Below are positions 8,410 through 17,357 of a DNA stretch of 64,000 nt, piece after piece (within the stretch, counting starts at the first letter, position 1; each line of letters starts with the position of its first letter). The stretch comes from Nocardia anaemiae NBRC 100462. Lineage in GTDB: Bacteria; Actinomycetota; Actinomycetes; Mycobacteriales; Mycobacteriaceae. The position numbers were made by a program, and so were the translations under genes. Below the pieces are notes generated by a model. It was not told the DNA's origin and ran no database searches. It worked only from the letters and a program-made list of their open reading frames with translations. The stretch is taken from NCBI RefSeq assembly GCF_001612725.1, contig NZ_BDAZ01000025.1, forward strand, positions 163,099-227,098, given 5' to 3'.

Positions 8410-9819
8410 CTAGCTGGAGCGGCGGCGTGCGACCTCGTTGAGTGCGGGACCGAGCTTGTCGCCGATGAGTGCGGTCACGTCGGCGTGTGGCTGGTGCCGT
8501 CGCACGTACGATTTGCGCAGTACACGGGAGGTATTGCCTAGCTGGTCGGCGACCTTGGTCACGTCGAGTCCGGCCGAGATGCCCTCGGTACCAAGGTGTT
8601 TGCGCAAGCTGTGGAGCGTGACCGCGTCGGGCAGCCCAAGCGCTGCGGCTATTCGCCGCCAGCGTCGGCCCATGCTCTTGAGGTTGCGTGGCCCGCCGTC
8701 GTCCAGATCGAAGAACAACAGGTCGTCGGGCCAGTCCGCGTTCTCCGGGCGTGGTGGCAACGCCAACCGGACCTTCTTCAAGCGGCGTATCCGGGTAGCT
8801 AGCATATCCAGGACCACTTGCGGGAGCTGGACAGGCTTGGTGATGAACTTGCCCTGATTCAGGTCTTCGGCATCGTGTGTGGTGTAGTCGGTCCACACCT
8901 GTGCCGAGCCGTCGCGGGAACGGACCGCCCCTCGTGGGGTGAGGATCCCGGTGTCGAAGTCGATGTCGGACTCGCACACGCCCAGTGTCTGGCCGAGCCG
9001 CCATCCGGTCGCCGCGACGAACACCACCCAATCGGCCAGATCGTGGGTTTCGCAGTACTGCGCGACCGTGGGCACTCGTTGTTTCCATGCCCGTTTGCCT
9101 TCTCGCTTGTCGAGTGTGGGGCACGGTGCGGTGGAGGTGTAGACGTCGATCAGGATGTGTGCGACGGTCGCGGTGTCGATGAATGCGGCACCGCCACGGC
9201 GGCGCTGGAAGTTACTGGGTTTGGGAAGCAACGCTTCCCGGACGGGGTTGGCGGGGTTTCCTGGTCCGAGTGCGCCGACGCGGATGCAGAATCGGAACAT
9301 CCCGGACAGGATGTTCTCCTTCAAGATGCGCGGCGCGCTGCCGCCGCGTTCGCGGGCTACATAGTCGAGCATGTCTTCGATGACGGCGGTGTTGATGAGG
9401 CCGATTTCGCGACGTCCGTATTTGGGGGTCAGGGTGTCGCGCATCATCGGTTCGTAGTTGTTGATCGTTTCTTCCAGGCGTCCGCGTTTGCGCAGATCGT
9501 CCTTGTACGCGGCCCACGCCTCCGCGAGCGTGGAGCGTTTGGTCAGGGTGCCCGCGAGGGTGACCGAGGAATCGATCCACTCCTGTGCGGCGTCGATGAA
9601 GGCGCGGCGGGCGCGTTCGCCGGTCCGGTCCGGTTTGGTCCGGCCCCGGCTGTCGGTTTCCGGTGGTGATGAGCGGGTGATGCGCTTGTAGTTGCCGTTC
9701 CAATCGCGGGGCCGTCCCGCTGCGGTCCACACACCCGGCAGGCTCGGGTGCGGTTTCAGGTTCGGTTCGGGGACGGTGCCGGGGTCGAGTTCCGGGCGGC
9801 CACGTTTAGTCTGGACCAT
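8410..9819 (-). CDS. int: tyrosine site-specific integrase
   Basis: A 469-residue recombinase that would insert and excise the mobile element at an attachment site. The N-terminal ~100 residues are a DNA-arm-binding type region. A core-binding SAM-like domain follows (about 115-190, WAAYKDDLRKRGRLEETINNY). In the catalytic domain, GWRLGQTL near residue 271 supplies Arg I, HSLRKHLGTEG near 400 the His and Arg II, and SYVRRH near 437 the nucleophile Tyr. All catalytic residues are present. An excisionase gene lies just upstream on the same strand. The ATG at 9819 has an AAAGGA site upstream. Confidence 0.92.
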   Translation of the reverse strand: MVQTKRGRPELDPGTVPEPNLKPHPSLPGVWTAAGRPRDWNGNYKRITRSSPPETDSRGRTKPDRTGERARRAFIDAAQEWIDSSVTLAGTLTKRSTLAEAWAAYKDDLRKRGRLEETINNYEPMMRDTLTPKYGRREIGLINTAVIEDMLDYVARERGGSAPRILKENILSGMFRFCIRVGALGPGNPANPVREALLPKPSNFQRRRGGAAFIDTATVAHILIDVYTSTAPCPTLDKREGKRAWKQRVPTVAQYCETHDLADWVVFVAATGWRLGQTLGVCESDIDFDTGILTPRGAVRSRDGSAQVWTDYTTHDAEDLNQGKFITKPVQLPQVVLDMLATRIRRLKKVRLALPPRPENADWPDDLLFFDLDDGGPRNLKSMGRRWRRIAAALGLPDAVTLHSLRKHLGTEGISAGLDVTKVADQLGNTSRVLRKSYVRRHQPHADVTALIGDKLGPALNEVARRRSS

Positions 9820-9922
9820 GCCTCTATTCCTTTGGAGGGTGTAGTGGTGTTGGCCTCCGTCGCCCGCTGCGTCAACAGCGGGACAAACCGACGGGGGCCA
9901 GCTGCGTTATCAGGGTCGCCCG

Positions 9923-10177
9923 TTAGGCGGCGGCGGTGCCGCCGCGTCGAGTCCGTTGTTCCTGTTCGGTGATCCATGCCTCGACGTCGGTGCGGCGGTA
10001 GACGATCTTGCGGCCGAGGGCGAAGGAGGCGGGGCCGTAGCCGATGTGCCGCCAGTAGCGCAGGGTCCCGACGGTGAACTTGTATTCGTGGGCCAGTTCG
10101 GCGGTGGTGAGCCAGTCCTCACGCTGGTTGCGGTGCGTGCTGGTGTCGGCGGGGGTGGTGGGTTCGTGGTCGGGCAT
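9923..10177 (-). CDS. xis: excisionase / MerR-like DNA-binding protein
   Basis: An 84-residue protein from the ATG at 10177 (AAAGGGG upstream). It has the winged helix-turn-helix of AlpA/Xis-type proteins: WLTTAELAHEYKFTVGTLRYWRHIGYGP, then a wing containing GRKIVYRRTDVEAWITEQ. Such proteins bend attachment-site DNA to direct excision, or repress integration. It lies 103 bases upstream of the integrase on the same strand, the usual pairing. An in-frame extension to 10465 is proline-rich and judged non-coding. Confidence 0.85.
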   Translation of the reverse strand: MPDHEPTTPADTSTHRNQREDWLTTAELAHEYKFTVGTLRYWRHIGYGPASFALGRKIVYRRTDVEAWITEQEQRTRRGGTAAA

Positions 10178-10699
10178 CGGGGTTCCCCTTTCAGGCGGCG
10201 GTGTGGGGCCGGGTGCATACGGGTCCGGTGGGGTGGTGTTCGGTGATGTGGGGAAGTCGAGTTCTTGTGGTTGTGTAGGTGATTTCGTCTCCTTTTCCGT
10301 GTCGGTGTCGTTCCCGCCGTGCCCGAATGCGGGTCCATGAACGCTCCCTACACCGGCTGTCGTCAAGCGAACCGTGATGCCCTGCATCACCGTGCGGGGT
10401 GAGGGGCTGGTTGTTCGGCGCGACTCGTGTCGGGGCTGTAGCGCCGCCGATTCCGGGTCGGGCATCGCGGTAACCGGCCGCGCCGCGAAATGGCGGCAGG
10501 CGCGCGTTCCGGGCGGCGTGACCCGGTTCCGGTCCGGGCGTCAGGTGTGGTGCAGCCCACCGGGGGTGCGGAATGGGGTTCCCGCGATCGGCGACAGCGC
10601 CGCGCGTGGGCGACCGGGAAGTTATTCTCGTGCGACAGCGCGCAGGGGCGTGGGGTGGTCGAGGTTTTGCTCGGCAGCGCGGGGGTGGCGAATCCGGGC
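10178..10699. other. 522-bp stretch between excisionase and VirB4 genes, no gene recognised
   Basis: Frames read proline/arginine-rich on both strands, as expected from shadow translation of high-GC DNA, and lack ribosome sites. It probably holds the excisionase/integrase promoter and the 3' end signals of the transfer operon. I see no clear terminator hairpin followed by T-residues. Confidence 0.4.
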
Positions 10700-13666
10700 T
10701 CATGCCGCCCGCCCGTCGAGGAATAACTCTTGCCCGCTGTCGACATCGTGGTCGTCATCGAGGTCTGCAGTAGCGGTCCCGGCGTCGCCGGGTTCGGTGA
10801 GTGGAGGCAGCGGTGCCAGCGTGTCGATGTCGATGTCGATATCGGTGTCGCCGTCATCGCCTGTGGTGGCGAGTTCGCTGGGATCGGTGGTGATCAGAGC
10901 GTTTTCGGTGGGTGAGGCCAGCGATCCGAACACGGCGCGGTCGGTGCCCCCGACAGCGAGCAGACCGCTACCGCGTGCGGCCGAGAGCAGGAAGTGTTGT
11001 TCGCCGTCGGAAAGCCGGAACGCGGCGGCGACCTCGTCGATGGCCTGGGGAGCCTGACGCAGGAGTATCTGGGTTGCGGCGTTGGACACGATCGCGCGCC
11101 CCAACTCGGTGGAGAGCACATCGGCGCTGTCCTGGGTGGCGACGGTGAGACCGGCCCAGTGTTTGCGGAAACTCTTCGCCGCCCGGAACAGGAATTGCGC
11201 TCCGGCGGGCTGGCGCATGAGCAGCCACGCCTCGTCCACGGTGATCATCCGGGGCCGCCGATCAGCCGGGTTCGACACCCGCCGCCATGTCGCGTCCAAC
11301 ACCAGCAGGGTGCCGATCGTCTTCAACTCTTCGGGTAGTTCTCGCAGCGAGAACACCACCAGCCCACCCTCGGGGTCGGTGGTGGTCGGTCCGTCCAACA
11401 GCCCGGCATAGGCTCCGCCGCCGACGAAGGGATGCAATCCGGCGGCCAGTTCCCCTCCGGCGGGTGTGGCGAGCCTGTCCAGTTGGTCGCGTAGCCCACT
11501 CAGCGTCGGGGCGGCCTGTGTCCAGGTGGCGGGGTCGTCGGTGATCCCGGCGGCGGCGTAGGTACCTGCCAGGGCTGCATCCAGAGCAGCCCGCTGGGCG
11601 GATGTCTGGTCACCGAGCAGGACCTGGACAAGGGTGTGCAGGAACAGCTTCCGTCGTGTCAGGGCATCGGCAGGGGCGGCGCGGCGGCCGTCGGGGCGGG
11701 TGTGGATTTCCAGGTCGAACGGGTTGAGCCGCTCGCCCGGGGCACCGAGGCGGATGTGGGTGCCACCGACCGCCTCGGCCAGGCGGCGGTATTCGTCTTC
11801 GGGGTCGATGACCACTTGCTCGATGCCGCGATACAGCGAGCGCAGGATCTCGGTTTTGACCAGGTACGACTTGCCCGCCCCGCTGCGCCCGAGGACCACC
11901 ATGTTGTGGTTGTGCGCTTCGGGGGCGAACCGGTCCACGAACAACAATCCCGATGCGGCGTCACGACCGTAGAGCACACCCTGGGGGCGGGCAGCCTGGA
12001 TCGGGTCGGTGACCGGGAGTTGCGGGGAGTCGAAGGGGAATGCCGCGGCGAGCGCGGTGGTGTCGAAGGTGCGCCGCACCCGGATCAAATCCAGCCCGAG
12101 GGGCAGGGTGGTGGCCCAGGCTTGGGCGGCGCGGTAGGCGAGGGTGCAGGTATCCACGAGCAGGCTCGCGGCCAGCGCCCGCACGGCGGCGACCTCATCG
12201 GCCAGCTCCGCTTCGGAGTCGGCGTGCACGGTGAGATACACCCCCACCCGGAACAGCCGCGCCTCCGCCCGCGCCACGCGCGCCGACAACTCGGCGGCGT
12301 CTTCGACGGCGACGTCGATCTGCGGGTCGGAGGGTCGGCCTCGGCTCGCGTCGTGCATTCGGGAGGATTCCAGTCGCGCCAGTTGGTGGCGTAGCCGGGT
12401 GGCGGCGGTGACCGGGTCGACGGGGTCGATGTGCACGGCGACCTCGACCCGCCCGGGATGCGACAACAGCGGTGCGAGCCAACCCGCCGTCACCTCGCGC
12501 GGATATCCGGTGACCGCGAGAGTCGCCGCCCAATCACCACCGATCTCGAGGTGGCGGGTGCCGATCGTCAGCGATTCCGGTGCGAACCCCGCCCCGGCCT
12601 CGGGCGCGAACGGGTCCGGGACGACGGTGTCGGTGAATCCGGCGGCGGTGATGAGGGCCTCGCGTGGTGCCACGTCAGCGGCGGACGACACGAGTCCCTC
12701 GGGGTTGCAGCAGCCGCTCAGGACGGCGGTGGCTTGCATGTCGTCGAGGGCAGTGACCGTGACGCCTAGTGGGGCGAGGACGTCGGCGGCCTCGTTCATG
12801 CGACGCAGCAGTCGCGACTCGGCACCACGACGTGCGGCGGATGACAGGCCCCGCCGAGCCCGGCCACCTCCGGGCAGCCTCACCCTCTGTGAGGTAGCGG
12901 CGGGGTTGTCGATCGGTTCTCGCCACACCAGCAGTACCTGGCGGTGGGTCAGGTTCTCCCCGGCGGCCAGCTCGGCGAGGTGTGTGGCGTGGTCGTGGGC
13001 GGCGGCGGCCAGGTCCGGGGACATGTCCTGGGCGGCGGTGTGCAGGCTGGACAGGTGTGCGGTGAGGTCCAGGCGGGCCGAGCGCAGCAGGATCTGGACG
13101 GGTTGGCGCAGGGTGTGCAGCCAGCCCGCGAGTTGCCCGACGAGGCTGTCTTGTTCGGCCGGGGTGCGTAACGCGAGGTTGAGGGTGCCCGCGACCGCGA
13201 CGACGGCCAGCCCGTCGGCCCCGAGGTCGATGACCCCGACACCGCCGCTGCTGCTGGTGACCGACTCTGGTAGCCGCAACTCCTGCGCCGACAGTGCTGC
13301 CGGAACCGGTGGGCGTGGCCGGGCTCGGGTGGCGCGGTCGGTGATCCACCTCGGTGCCGTGAGCACTCCCCCCTCGGATTCGGTCACCATGCGCCGGGAC
13401 CGGAAGCGGTGTCGGATCGCGGCGAACAGCAGCAGGTCGGCGGGGAGCCCGTCGCGGTGGGTGAGGATCGCGACGGTGACCACAGCCGCGATCGGGGCGG
13501 CGGCGGCCAGGAACACCAGCGGCGCGACCACGGACCGGGTCGCGATCCACACGGAGTACAGCCCGAGTGCGGTGGTGGCGAGGATGGCGAGCTGGCGGGC
13601 GGTGAACGGCCCGAGCAGCCGGTCACTGCGCTCGACATCGGCGGGAATACGCACGATCGTCGTCAT
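10700..13666 (-). CDS. PrgI-VirB4 fusion conjugation ATPase
   Basis: A 988-residue protein. The first ~90 residues match the PrgI-type membrane domain (VERSDRLLGPFTARQLAIL, then two membrane helices), as in the SCO6880 family. The rest is a VirB4 ATPase: Walker A LGRSGAGKSYL near residue 595 and Walker B MITVDEAWLL near 805, with a C-terminal TQDSADVL segment typical of the family. VirB4 drives pilus assembly and DNA transfer at the inner face of the membrane. The C-terminal ~50 residues are acidic and repetitive in Asp-Ile-Asp. The start codon overlaps the end of the upstream VirB6-like gene by four bases, so the operon is coupled. Confidence 0.92.
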   Translation of the reverse strand: MTTIVRIPADVERSDRLLGPFTARQLAILATTALGLYSVWIATRSVVAPLVFLAAAAPIAAVVTVAILTHRDGLPADLLLFAAIRHRFRSRRMVTESEGGVLTAPRWITDRATRARPRPPVPAALSAQELRLPESVTSSSGGVGVIDLGADGLAVVAVAGTLNLALRTPAEQDSLVGQLAGWLHTLRQPVQILLRSARLDLTAHLSSLHTAAQDMSPDLAAAAHDHATHLAELAAGENLTHRQVLLVWREPIDNPAATSQRVRLPGGGRARRGLSSAARRGAESRLLRRMNEAADVLAPLGVTVTALDDMQATAVLSGCCNPEGLVSSAADVAPREALITAAGFTDTVVPDPFAPEAGAGFAPESLTIGTRHLEIGGDWAATLAVTGYPREVTAGWLAPLLSHPGRVEVAVHIDPVDPVTAATRLRHQLARLESSRMHDASRGRPSDPQIDVAVEDAAELSARVARAEARLFRVGVYLTVHADSEAELADEVAAVRALAASLLVDTCTLAYRAAQAWATTLPLGLDLIRVRRTFDTTALAAAFPFDSPQLPVTDPIQAARPQGVLYGRDAASGLLFVDRFAPEAHNHNMVVLGRSGAGKSYLVKTEILRSLYRGIEQVVIDPEDEYRRLAEAVGGTHIRLGAPGERLNPFDLEIHTRPDGRRAAPADALTRRKLFLHTLVQVLLGDQTSAQRAALDAALAGTYAAAGITDDPATWTQAAPTLSGLRDQLDRLATPAGGELAAGLHPFVGGGAYAGLLDGPTTTDPEGGLVVFSLRELPEELKTIGTLLVLDATWRRVSNPADRRPRMITVDEAWLLMRQPAGAQFLFRAAKSFRKHWAGLTVATQDSADVLSTELGRAIVSNAATQILLRQAPQAIDEVAAAFRLSDGEQHFLLSAARGSGLLAVGGTDRAVFGSLASPTENALITTDPSELATTGDDGDTDIDIDIDTLAPLPPLTEPGDAGTATADLDDDHDVDSGQELFLDGRAA

Positions 13667-15546
13667 TGAAGCTTTCCTCCTCGGGGAGCGCGGGACCTGC
13701 GGCGGCGGACGGGGAGATCCGGGAGTGGCAGATGCAGTTGCCGCCCGGCCGCCCGCGTCGGCGCTGGTGGCGGTTGGGGTGGTATGCGCGGTGGCGGTGC
13801 GGGCTTGACCCGGGTCACCGGGAACGGCAGCGGGTACTGGCCGCTGCGCGTCGGCCGGACCCGCTCGTAGGGGTCGGCCGGTGGCGGTGCCTCGAAATCG
13901 AACGCGAGCTGTTCGGGTCGGCGGCTGCGCGGAACCGTCGCGCGGGCCGGTGGTCGTGGAGGTTCAAGTGGTGGCATGGGCCGGACCCTGCTCACCGGGA
14001 TCGGCAGCGGGTACTGGCCACCGCGCCCGGCACGGATCCCCCGGTAGGGGTCGGGTGGGGTGAAGTCGAACGCGAGTTGCCTCCCGCGCGACGTGCGACC
14101 CGTGGTTTTCGGCGCAGTGGTGGGCTGCGCGGAGGCCAGGGAAGGTTGCCGCCGGACTCGGTGCACGCCCTCCAGGGGCAGCATCAGTTGCCCGTCGCGG
14201 GTGGCGCGCACCCGCGCGTACGGGTCGGGTGGCCCGGTCGCGGCGGTGCGCGGCCTGCGCTGCCGTAGCTGGGCAGGTGTGGCCCCACCGCCGCGCCCGC
14301 GCCCTGCGCCTTTGAGTAGGCCGAAGGTTTTGTAGACGACGTAGCTGCGCGCGATCGAGCCGACGAGGGTGCGGCCGTGGCCGATCCGCAACACCGACAG
14401 CAGCCAGAACGGGGTCTTGATCAACACACCCATCAATGCGAGCGCGACGATCAGATCGACGATCCCGTTCGCGGTGGGGCCGAAGAAGTTCCATCCGCCC
14501 GGGGTGAGGAACACCCGCAGCACCGTCACCAGTACCAGCGACTGCACCACCTGAATCGCCAGGCACGCGGCGAAGGATCGCCACCACCAGCGCGCCACCA
14601 TCTCGAGGCCGGGCAGGGCGTGACACATCAACGCCAGCGGGGCCGCCACGATCAGGATGACGGTGACCGCGACGCGCACCACGTAGGAGACCAGCAGCAC
14701 GACCAACATCACCACCAGCGCGACCAGCAGCAGGATCGTGAAGGTCCCCGGCGCTGTGCCGCCGGATGCCGCCAGCTGGGTCAACGCGGCGGCAGCGGAG
14801 TCGGAGTCGACACCGTCACCGGCGAGGGCTTGGGCGAGGGCGTTGGCGAACCCGATCGCCGCGGTCGCGATCACCATGCTCATCGCTGCCGCGAGGAACC
14901 CGACCACCAGTCGTGCCGTCAGCTCTCGCCACGACCACCGCGTCTGCAGGGTTTCGCGCACCATCAGCAGCACCCCGGCCGCGGTCACCACCAGCCCGTA
15001 CATCGCGAGCACCAGCTGCCACGACTGCGTCCACAACGCGCCGACCTGCGGCAGATCGCCCGGCTCGGGCGTGGTGAGCAGGGTCTGCGACACCAATTCG
15101 AGCAGCGGGTTGAGCGCGGAGTCGACCAGACGCTGGAAGAACCCGTCGATCGCCTTGGCCACGCAGCCGGAGATGTTGCTCACCCCGCACTCGCCAGCCC
15201 CCTGTCCCGACCCCGGCGAGTCCGCCGGCGTCGGGACAGTCGAGTCGGGAACACTTGGGGCGGGTGAGGCCGGGCTGGTGGTGGGTGCAGGCGTGATCCA
15301 GCGCGAGGGAGGCACCGCCGAACTCGGAGCCGGTGTCGTGGTGGTGGGTGCGGGTGTCGCCGGAGCCGAGGGCACCGGCACGGGCGGCGTCGGTGGTGGT
15401 GGTTGCGCGGCGGCACTCGTCACACCGGTGAGGGTGATCAGCACCGCCGCGAGCACCACCGCCACCGTGGCCGCGGTGGTGCGGCCCGTGCGCAATGCCC
15501 GCAGCCCGAACGCGGGCGTGAGGCGGGCGAGTAGTGGGGCGCTCAC
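13663..15546 (-). CDS. VirB6/TrbL-like conjugal membrane protein with C-terminal repeats
   Basis: 627 residues from a GTG at 15546, preceded by GGAG and one base after the upstream stop; a TTG at 15579 would also be in frame. It has a signal-like helix (about 25-45), a Pro/Ser/Thr-rich extracellular stretch, a Cys-containing segment, then about six membrane helices (170-400), as in TrbL/VirB6 channel proteins. The cytoplasmic C-terminus holds three repeats of 58-59 residues. Each contains DPY..(V/I)R followed by GQ..LP and a V.RV.P motif, beginning at DNA positions 14226, 14052 and 13875. LAFDF-type linkers sit between copies. The repeats suggest a protein-docking tail. Confidence 0.85.
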   Translation of the reverse strand: MSAPLLARLTPAFGLRALRTGRTTAATVAVVLAAVLITLTGVTSAAAQPPPPTPPVPVPSAPATPAPTTTTPAPSSAVPPSRWITPAPTTSPASPAPSVPDSTVPTPADSPGSGQGAGECGVSNISGCVAKAIDGFFQRLVDSALNPLLELVSQTLLTTPEPGDLPQVGALWTQSWQLVLAMYGLVVTAAGVLLMVRETLQTRWSWRELTARLVVGFLAAAMSMVIATAAIGFANALAQALAGDGVDSDSAAAALTQLAASGGTAPGTFTILLLVALVVMLVVLLVSYVVRVAVTVILIVAAPLALMCHALPGLEMVARWWWRSFAACLAIQVVQSLVLVTVLRVFLTPGGWNFFGPTANGIVDLIVALALMGVLIKTPFWLLSVLRIGHGRTLVGSIARSYVVYKTFGLLKGAGRGRGGGATPAQLRQRRPRTAATGPPDPYARVRATRDGQLMLPLEGVHRVRRQPSLASAQPTTAPKTTGRTSRGRQLAFDFTPPDPYRGIRAGRGGQYPLPIPVSRVRPMPPLEPPRPPARATVPRSRRPEQLAFDFEAPPPADPYERVRPTRSGQYPLPFPVTRVKPAPPPRIPPQPPPAPTRAAGRQLHLPLPDLPVRRRRSRAPRGGKLQ

Positions 15547-15547
15547 G

Positions 15548-15955
15548 TCAGGCTCCGACGATCGATTGGAGGACCGCAACGATCAGCGGGGCCAGCATCG
15601 CCAGCGCGTACCCCAGGCACGCCGCGCGGAAGGCGCTCTTGGCCTTCTCCATCTCGGCCGGGTCACCCGCCCCGATGAGATAGCGTGCTCCGGCGACGGT
15701 GAGGCAGACCGTCGCCAGGGCGGCGAGGATGCCGATCAGCCAGTTGCGCAGGTTGTCGAGCACTTGGTCCAGCGAGGACGCGATCGCCAGCACCGGCGGC
15801 TGTGGTGGTGTGGCTGCCGCCGTCCCGGCCGCCAGCATCAGCACGACCGCTACCGTGCAAGCGGTCGCGAGGATCCTCGGCCACCACCGGACACGCCCGC
15901 GCCGCACGCGGCAGGTGAGTGTTGTATCGATGTCGGGGAGTCGAGTCACGCGCAT
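15548..15955 (-). CDS. VirB2/TrbC-like pilin or small channel protein
   Basis: 135 residues from an ATG at 15955, overlapping the end of the upstream gene by 10 bases. It has a signal peptide (basic start, hydrophobic helix, TAAATPP) followed by two further membrane helices, the second pair around ILAALATVCLTVAGARYLIGAGD and the C-terminus. The motif GARYLIGAGDPAEMEKAK, with a helix-turn-helix hairpin topology, is typical of actinobacterial VirB2/TrbC-like proteins that accompany TrbL and VirB4. Confidence 0.8.
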   Translation of the reverse strand: MRVTRLPDIDTTLTCRVRRGRVRWWPRILATACTVAVVLMLAAGTAAATPPQPPVLAIASSLDQVLDNLRNWLIGILAALATVCLTVAGARYLIGAGDPAEMEKAKSAFRAACLGYALAMLAPLIVAVLQSIVGA

Positions 15956-16875
15956 GCGCGCACCTGCTCGTGCCCGGTGGTCGAGTGTGCCGGTGCAGGC
16001 GAGTGCTGTCCTGGCTGACGAACTCGGGTTTGCGACGGCCCGGTGCCCTCGGCGAGTGAGAGCGCGTTCATGGCGTGGGCTTCGACGATGCTGGTGCGAC
16101 CGGTATCGAGGGCGCGTTCGGTCAGCCAGGTCACGAGTCGGGCTTCGGCGCGTCGGCGTTGTTTGCGCAGCTTCCACAGTGACTTCCCGCCTTCGGCGGC
16201 CAGCGAGGTCAGCGTGCGATATTCCCATCGTGAGACCGCGATCAACTCCGCCGCCTCGGTGGTGATCACTGCGGCGGCTACGGCTTCGGCGAGCACGGTC
16301 TCGGGATGGCCCGGCCCGGTCACCATCAGCAGCCTCTTTTGGTCCATCGGGCCTAGATCACGGTCGAGGTCGGCGACCGACGCCACGACCGGCAACTGCC
16401 GCCGCACCGCTGTGATCGCGGAGCGGTAAGCCGCCCACCGCAGCCGATGCCACACGCCCGGCCGATCCAGCTCGACGCATCGGAGATGGGTGAGGAACCC
16501 GGTCAGTACCTCGGACTCGAAGTCGTCGCGGTGATGGCTGCCCGGCGCGGCGAACAAACCGGCCATCCCCGCGAGCATCGGGACCGCCAGAGCGGCGCAC
16601 ACCAGCGTCGCATCGTGGCCGTGTGCGCGTGATCGCTCGATCAGCCACACCCAGATCGCGTCGACCACAGCGATCGGCACGCCGCGATCCCACAGCCGCT
16701 CGCGTAACCCGTCCCACGACTCGACCTCGCCATCGGCGAGCCCCGGTGCTGGTCGCGGGTCGACGGGCACCGGCTGCCCGGCGATCGGGCCGAACGTCGA
16801 GAACACCACCCCCAGCGGCGAGCGCGCCTTACCGCGCGGTCCCGAGGAATTCACGAACTCCGAATTCGTCACCAT
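15946..16875 (-). CDS. sigma-like / helical protein, first gene of the left transfer operon
   Basis: 309 residues from an ATG at 16875 with GGGAG upstream. A longer frame runs to 17106, but that part translates the 11-bp repeat array and is rejected. The central and C-terminal parts (RWAAYRSAITAVRRQL, then EYRTLTSLAAEGGKSLWKLRKQRRRAEARLV) are helical and resemble a degenerate sigma-factor region 2/4 layout. A regulatory DNA-binding role near the adjacent array is possible but unproven. It heads the operon with the VirB2-, VirB6- and VirB4-like genes. Confidence 0.6.
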   Translation of the reverse strand: MVTNSEFVNSSGPRGKARSPLGVVFSTFGPIAGQPVPVDPRPAPGLADGEVESWDGLRERLWDRGVPIAVVDAIWVWLIERSRAHGHDATLVCAALAVPMLAGMAGLFAAPGSHHRDDFESEVLTGFLTHLRCVELDRPGVWHRLRWAAYRSAITAVRRQLPVVASVADLDRDLGPMDQKRLLMVTGPGHPETVLAEAVAAAVITTEAAELIAVSRWEYRTLTSLAAEGGKSLWKLRKQRRRAEARLVTWLTERALDTGRTSIVEAHAMNALSLAEGTGPSQTRVRQPGQHSPAPAHSTTGHEQVRACA

Positions 16876-16931
16876 TAACTCCCTGCTCGGTGGAAACAAC
16901 AAAGATTCCGACCTCACAAGGACACCGCAGA

Positions 16932-17134
16932 CCCATATCCAAAACATATCCAAACCACACCCGAACAACACCCGAACAACACCCGAACCGCATCCGAAAC
17001 ATATCCGAGCCATATCCAAGCGGACACAGCAATCATCAGGCATCCACGGTCCCGCACCGGTCAGACACCGGGCGATAGTGCAAACCATCTGGGTGGATAT
17101 ACACAAGGATATGGTTCGGGTGCGTTTCGGATAT
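16932..17134. repeat. phased 11-bp repeat array between divergent transfer operons
   Basis: Eight units of an 11-bp motif run from 16932 to 17019. The 'CC' that ends each ATATCC or ACACCC core falls at 16940, 16951, 16962, 16973, 16984, 16995, 17006 and 17017, exactly 11 bp apart. The consensus is roughly C-M-A-Y-A-Y-C-C-R-A-A. Three more units lie in inverted orientation with 'GG' at 17107, 17118 and 17129, again 11 bp apart, plus a fourth at 17095 after a 12-bp step. An A+T-rich stretch (17160-17290) follows. This layout of iterons facing each other next to A+T-rich DNA fits an origin of transfer or replication, or a cooperative operator. Confidence 0.8.
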
Positions 17135-17357
17135 CACCTCCACCATCCTCGGCAAACCCTCCAGAAAAATCTGAAAAATCTTTGATCCGACCTGGTTCGA
17201 TATCGGCACTCCCGTGTCGGGCAGACGGTCCTCGGGCCTGCCGATTCCACCCGCAAAAATTATTCAAATAAATTTTGGTGGGCGATGTCCCGAAAAAGCG
17301 TTTTCGGCGGAAGTAGACGAGTACACATCGTTCTCCCACCGTCAGGAGCGCCCTCGT

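Noticed and set aside
8818..9669. A 283-residue plus-strand frame
   Set aside because: It lies wholly opposite the integrase, which has all catalytic residues; the plus frame is a codon-bias shadow.
12144..13808. A 554-residue plus-strand frame
   Set aside because: It is the opposite-strand shadow of the VirB4 and VirB6-like genes; it has Ser/Arg/Ala-rich composition, no motif and no ribosome site.
16875..17106. N-terminal extension of the 309-residue sigma-like gene to 17106
   Set aside because: That part translates the 11-bp array, whose period is not a multiple of three, while a good ribosome site precedes 16875.
16932..17134. CRISPR array
   Set aside because: Units are only 11 bp with no spacers, and no cas gene is present.
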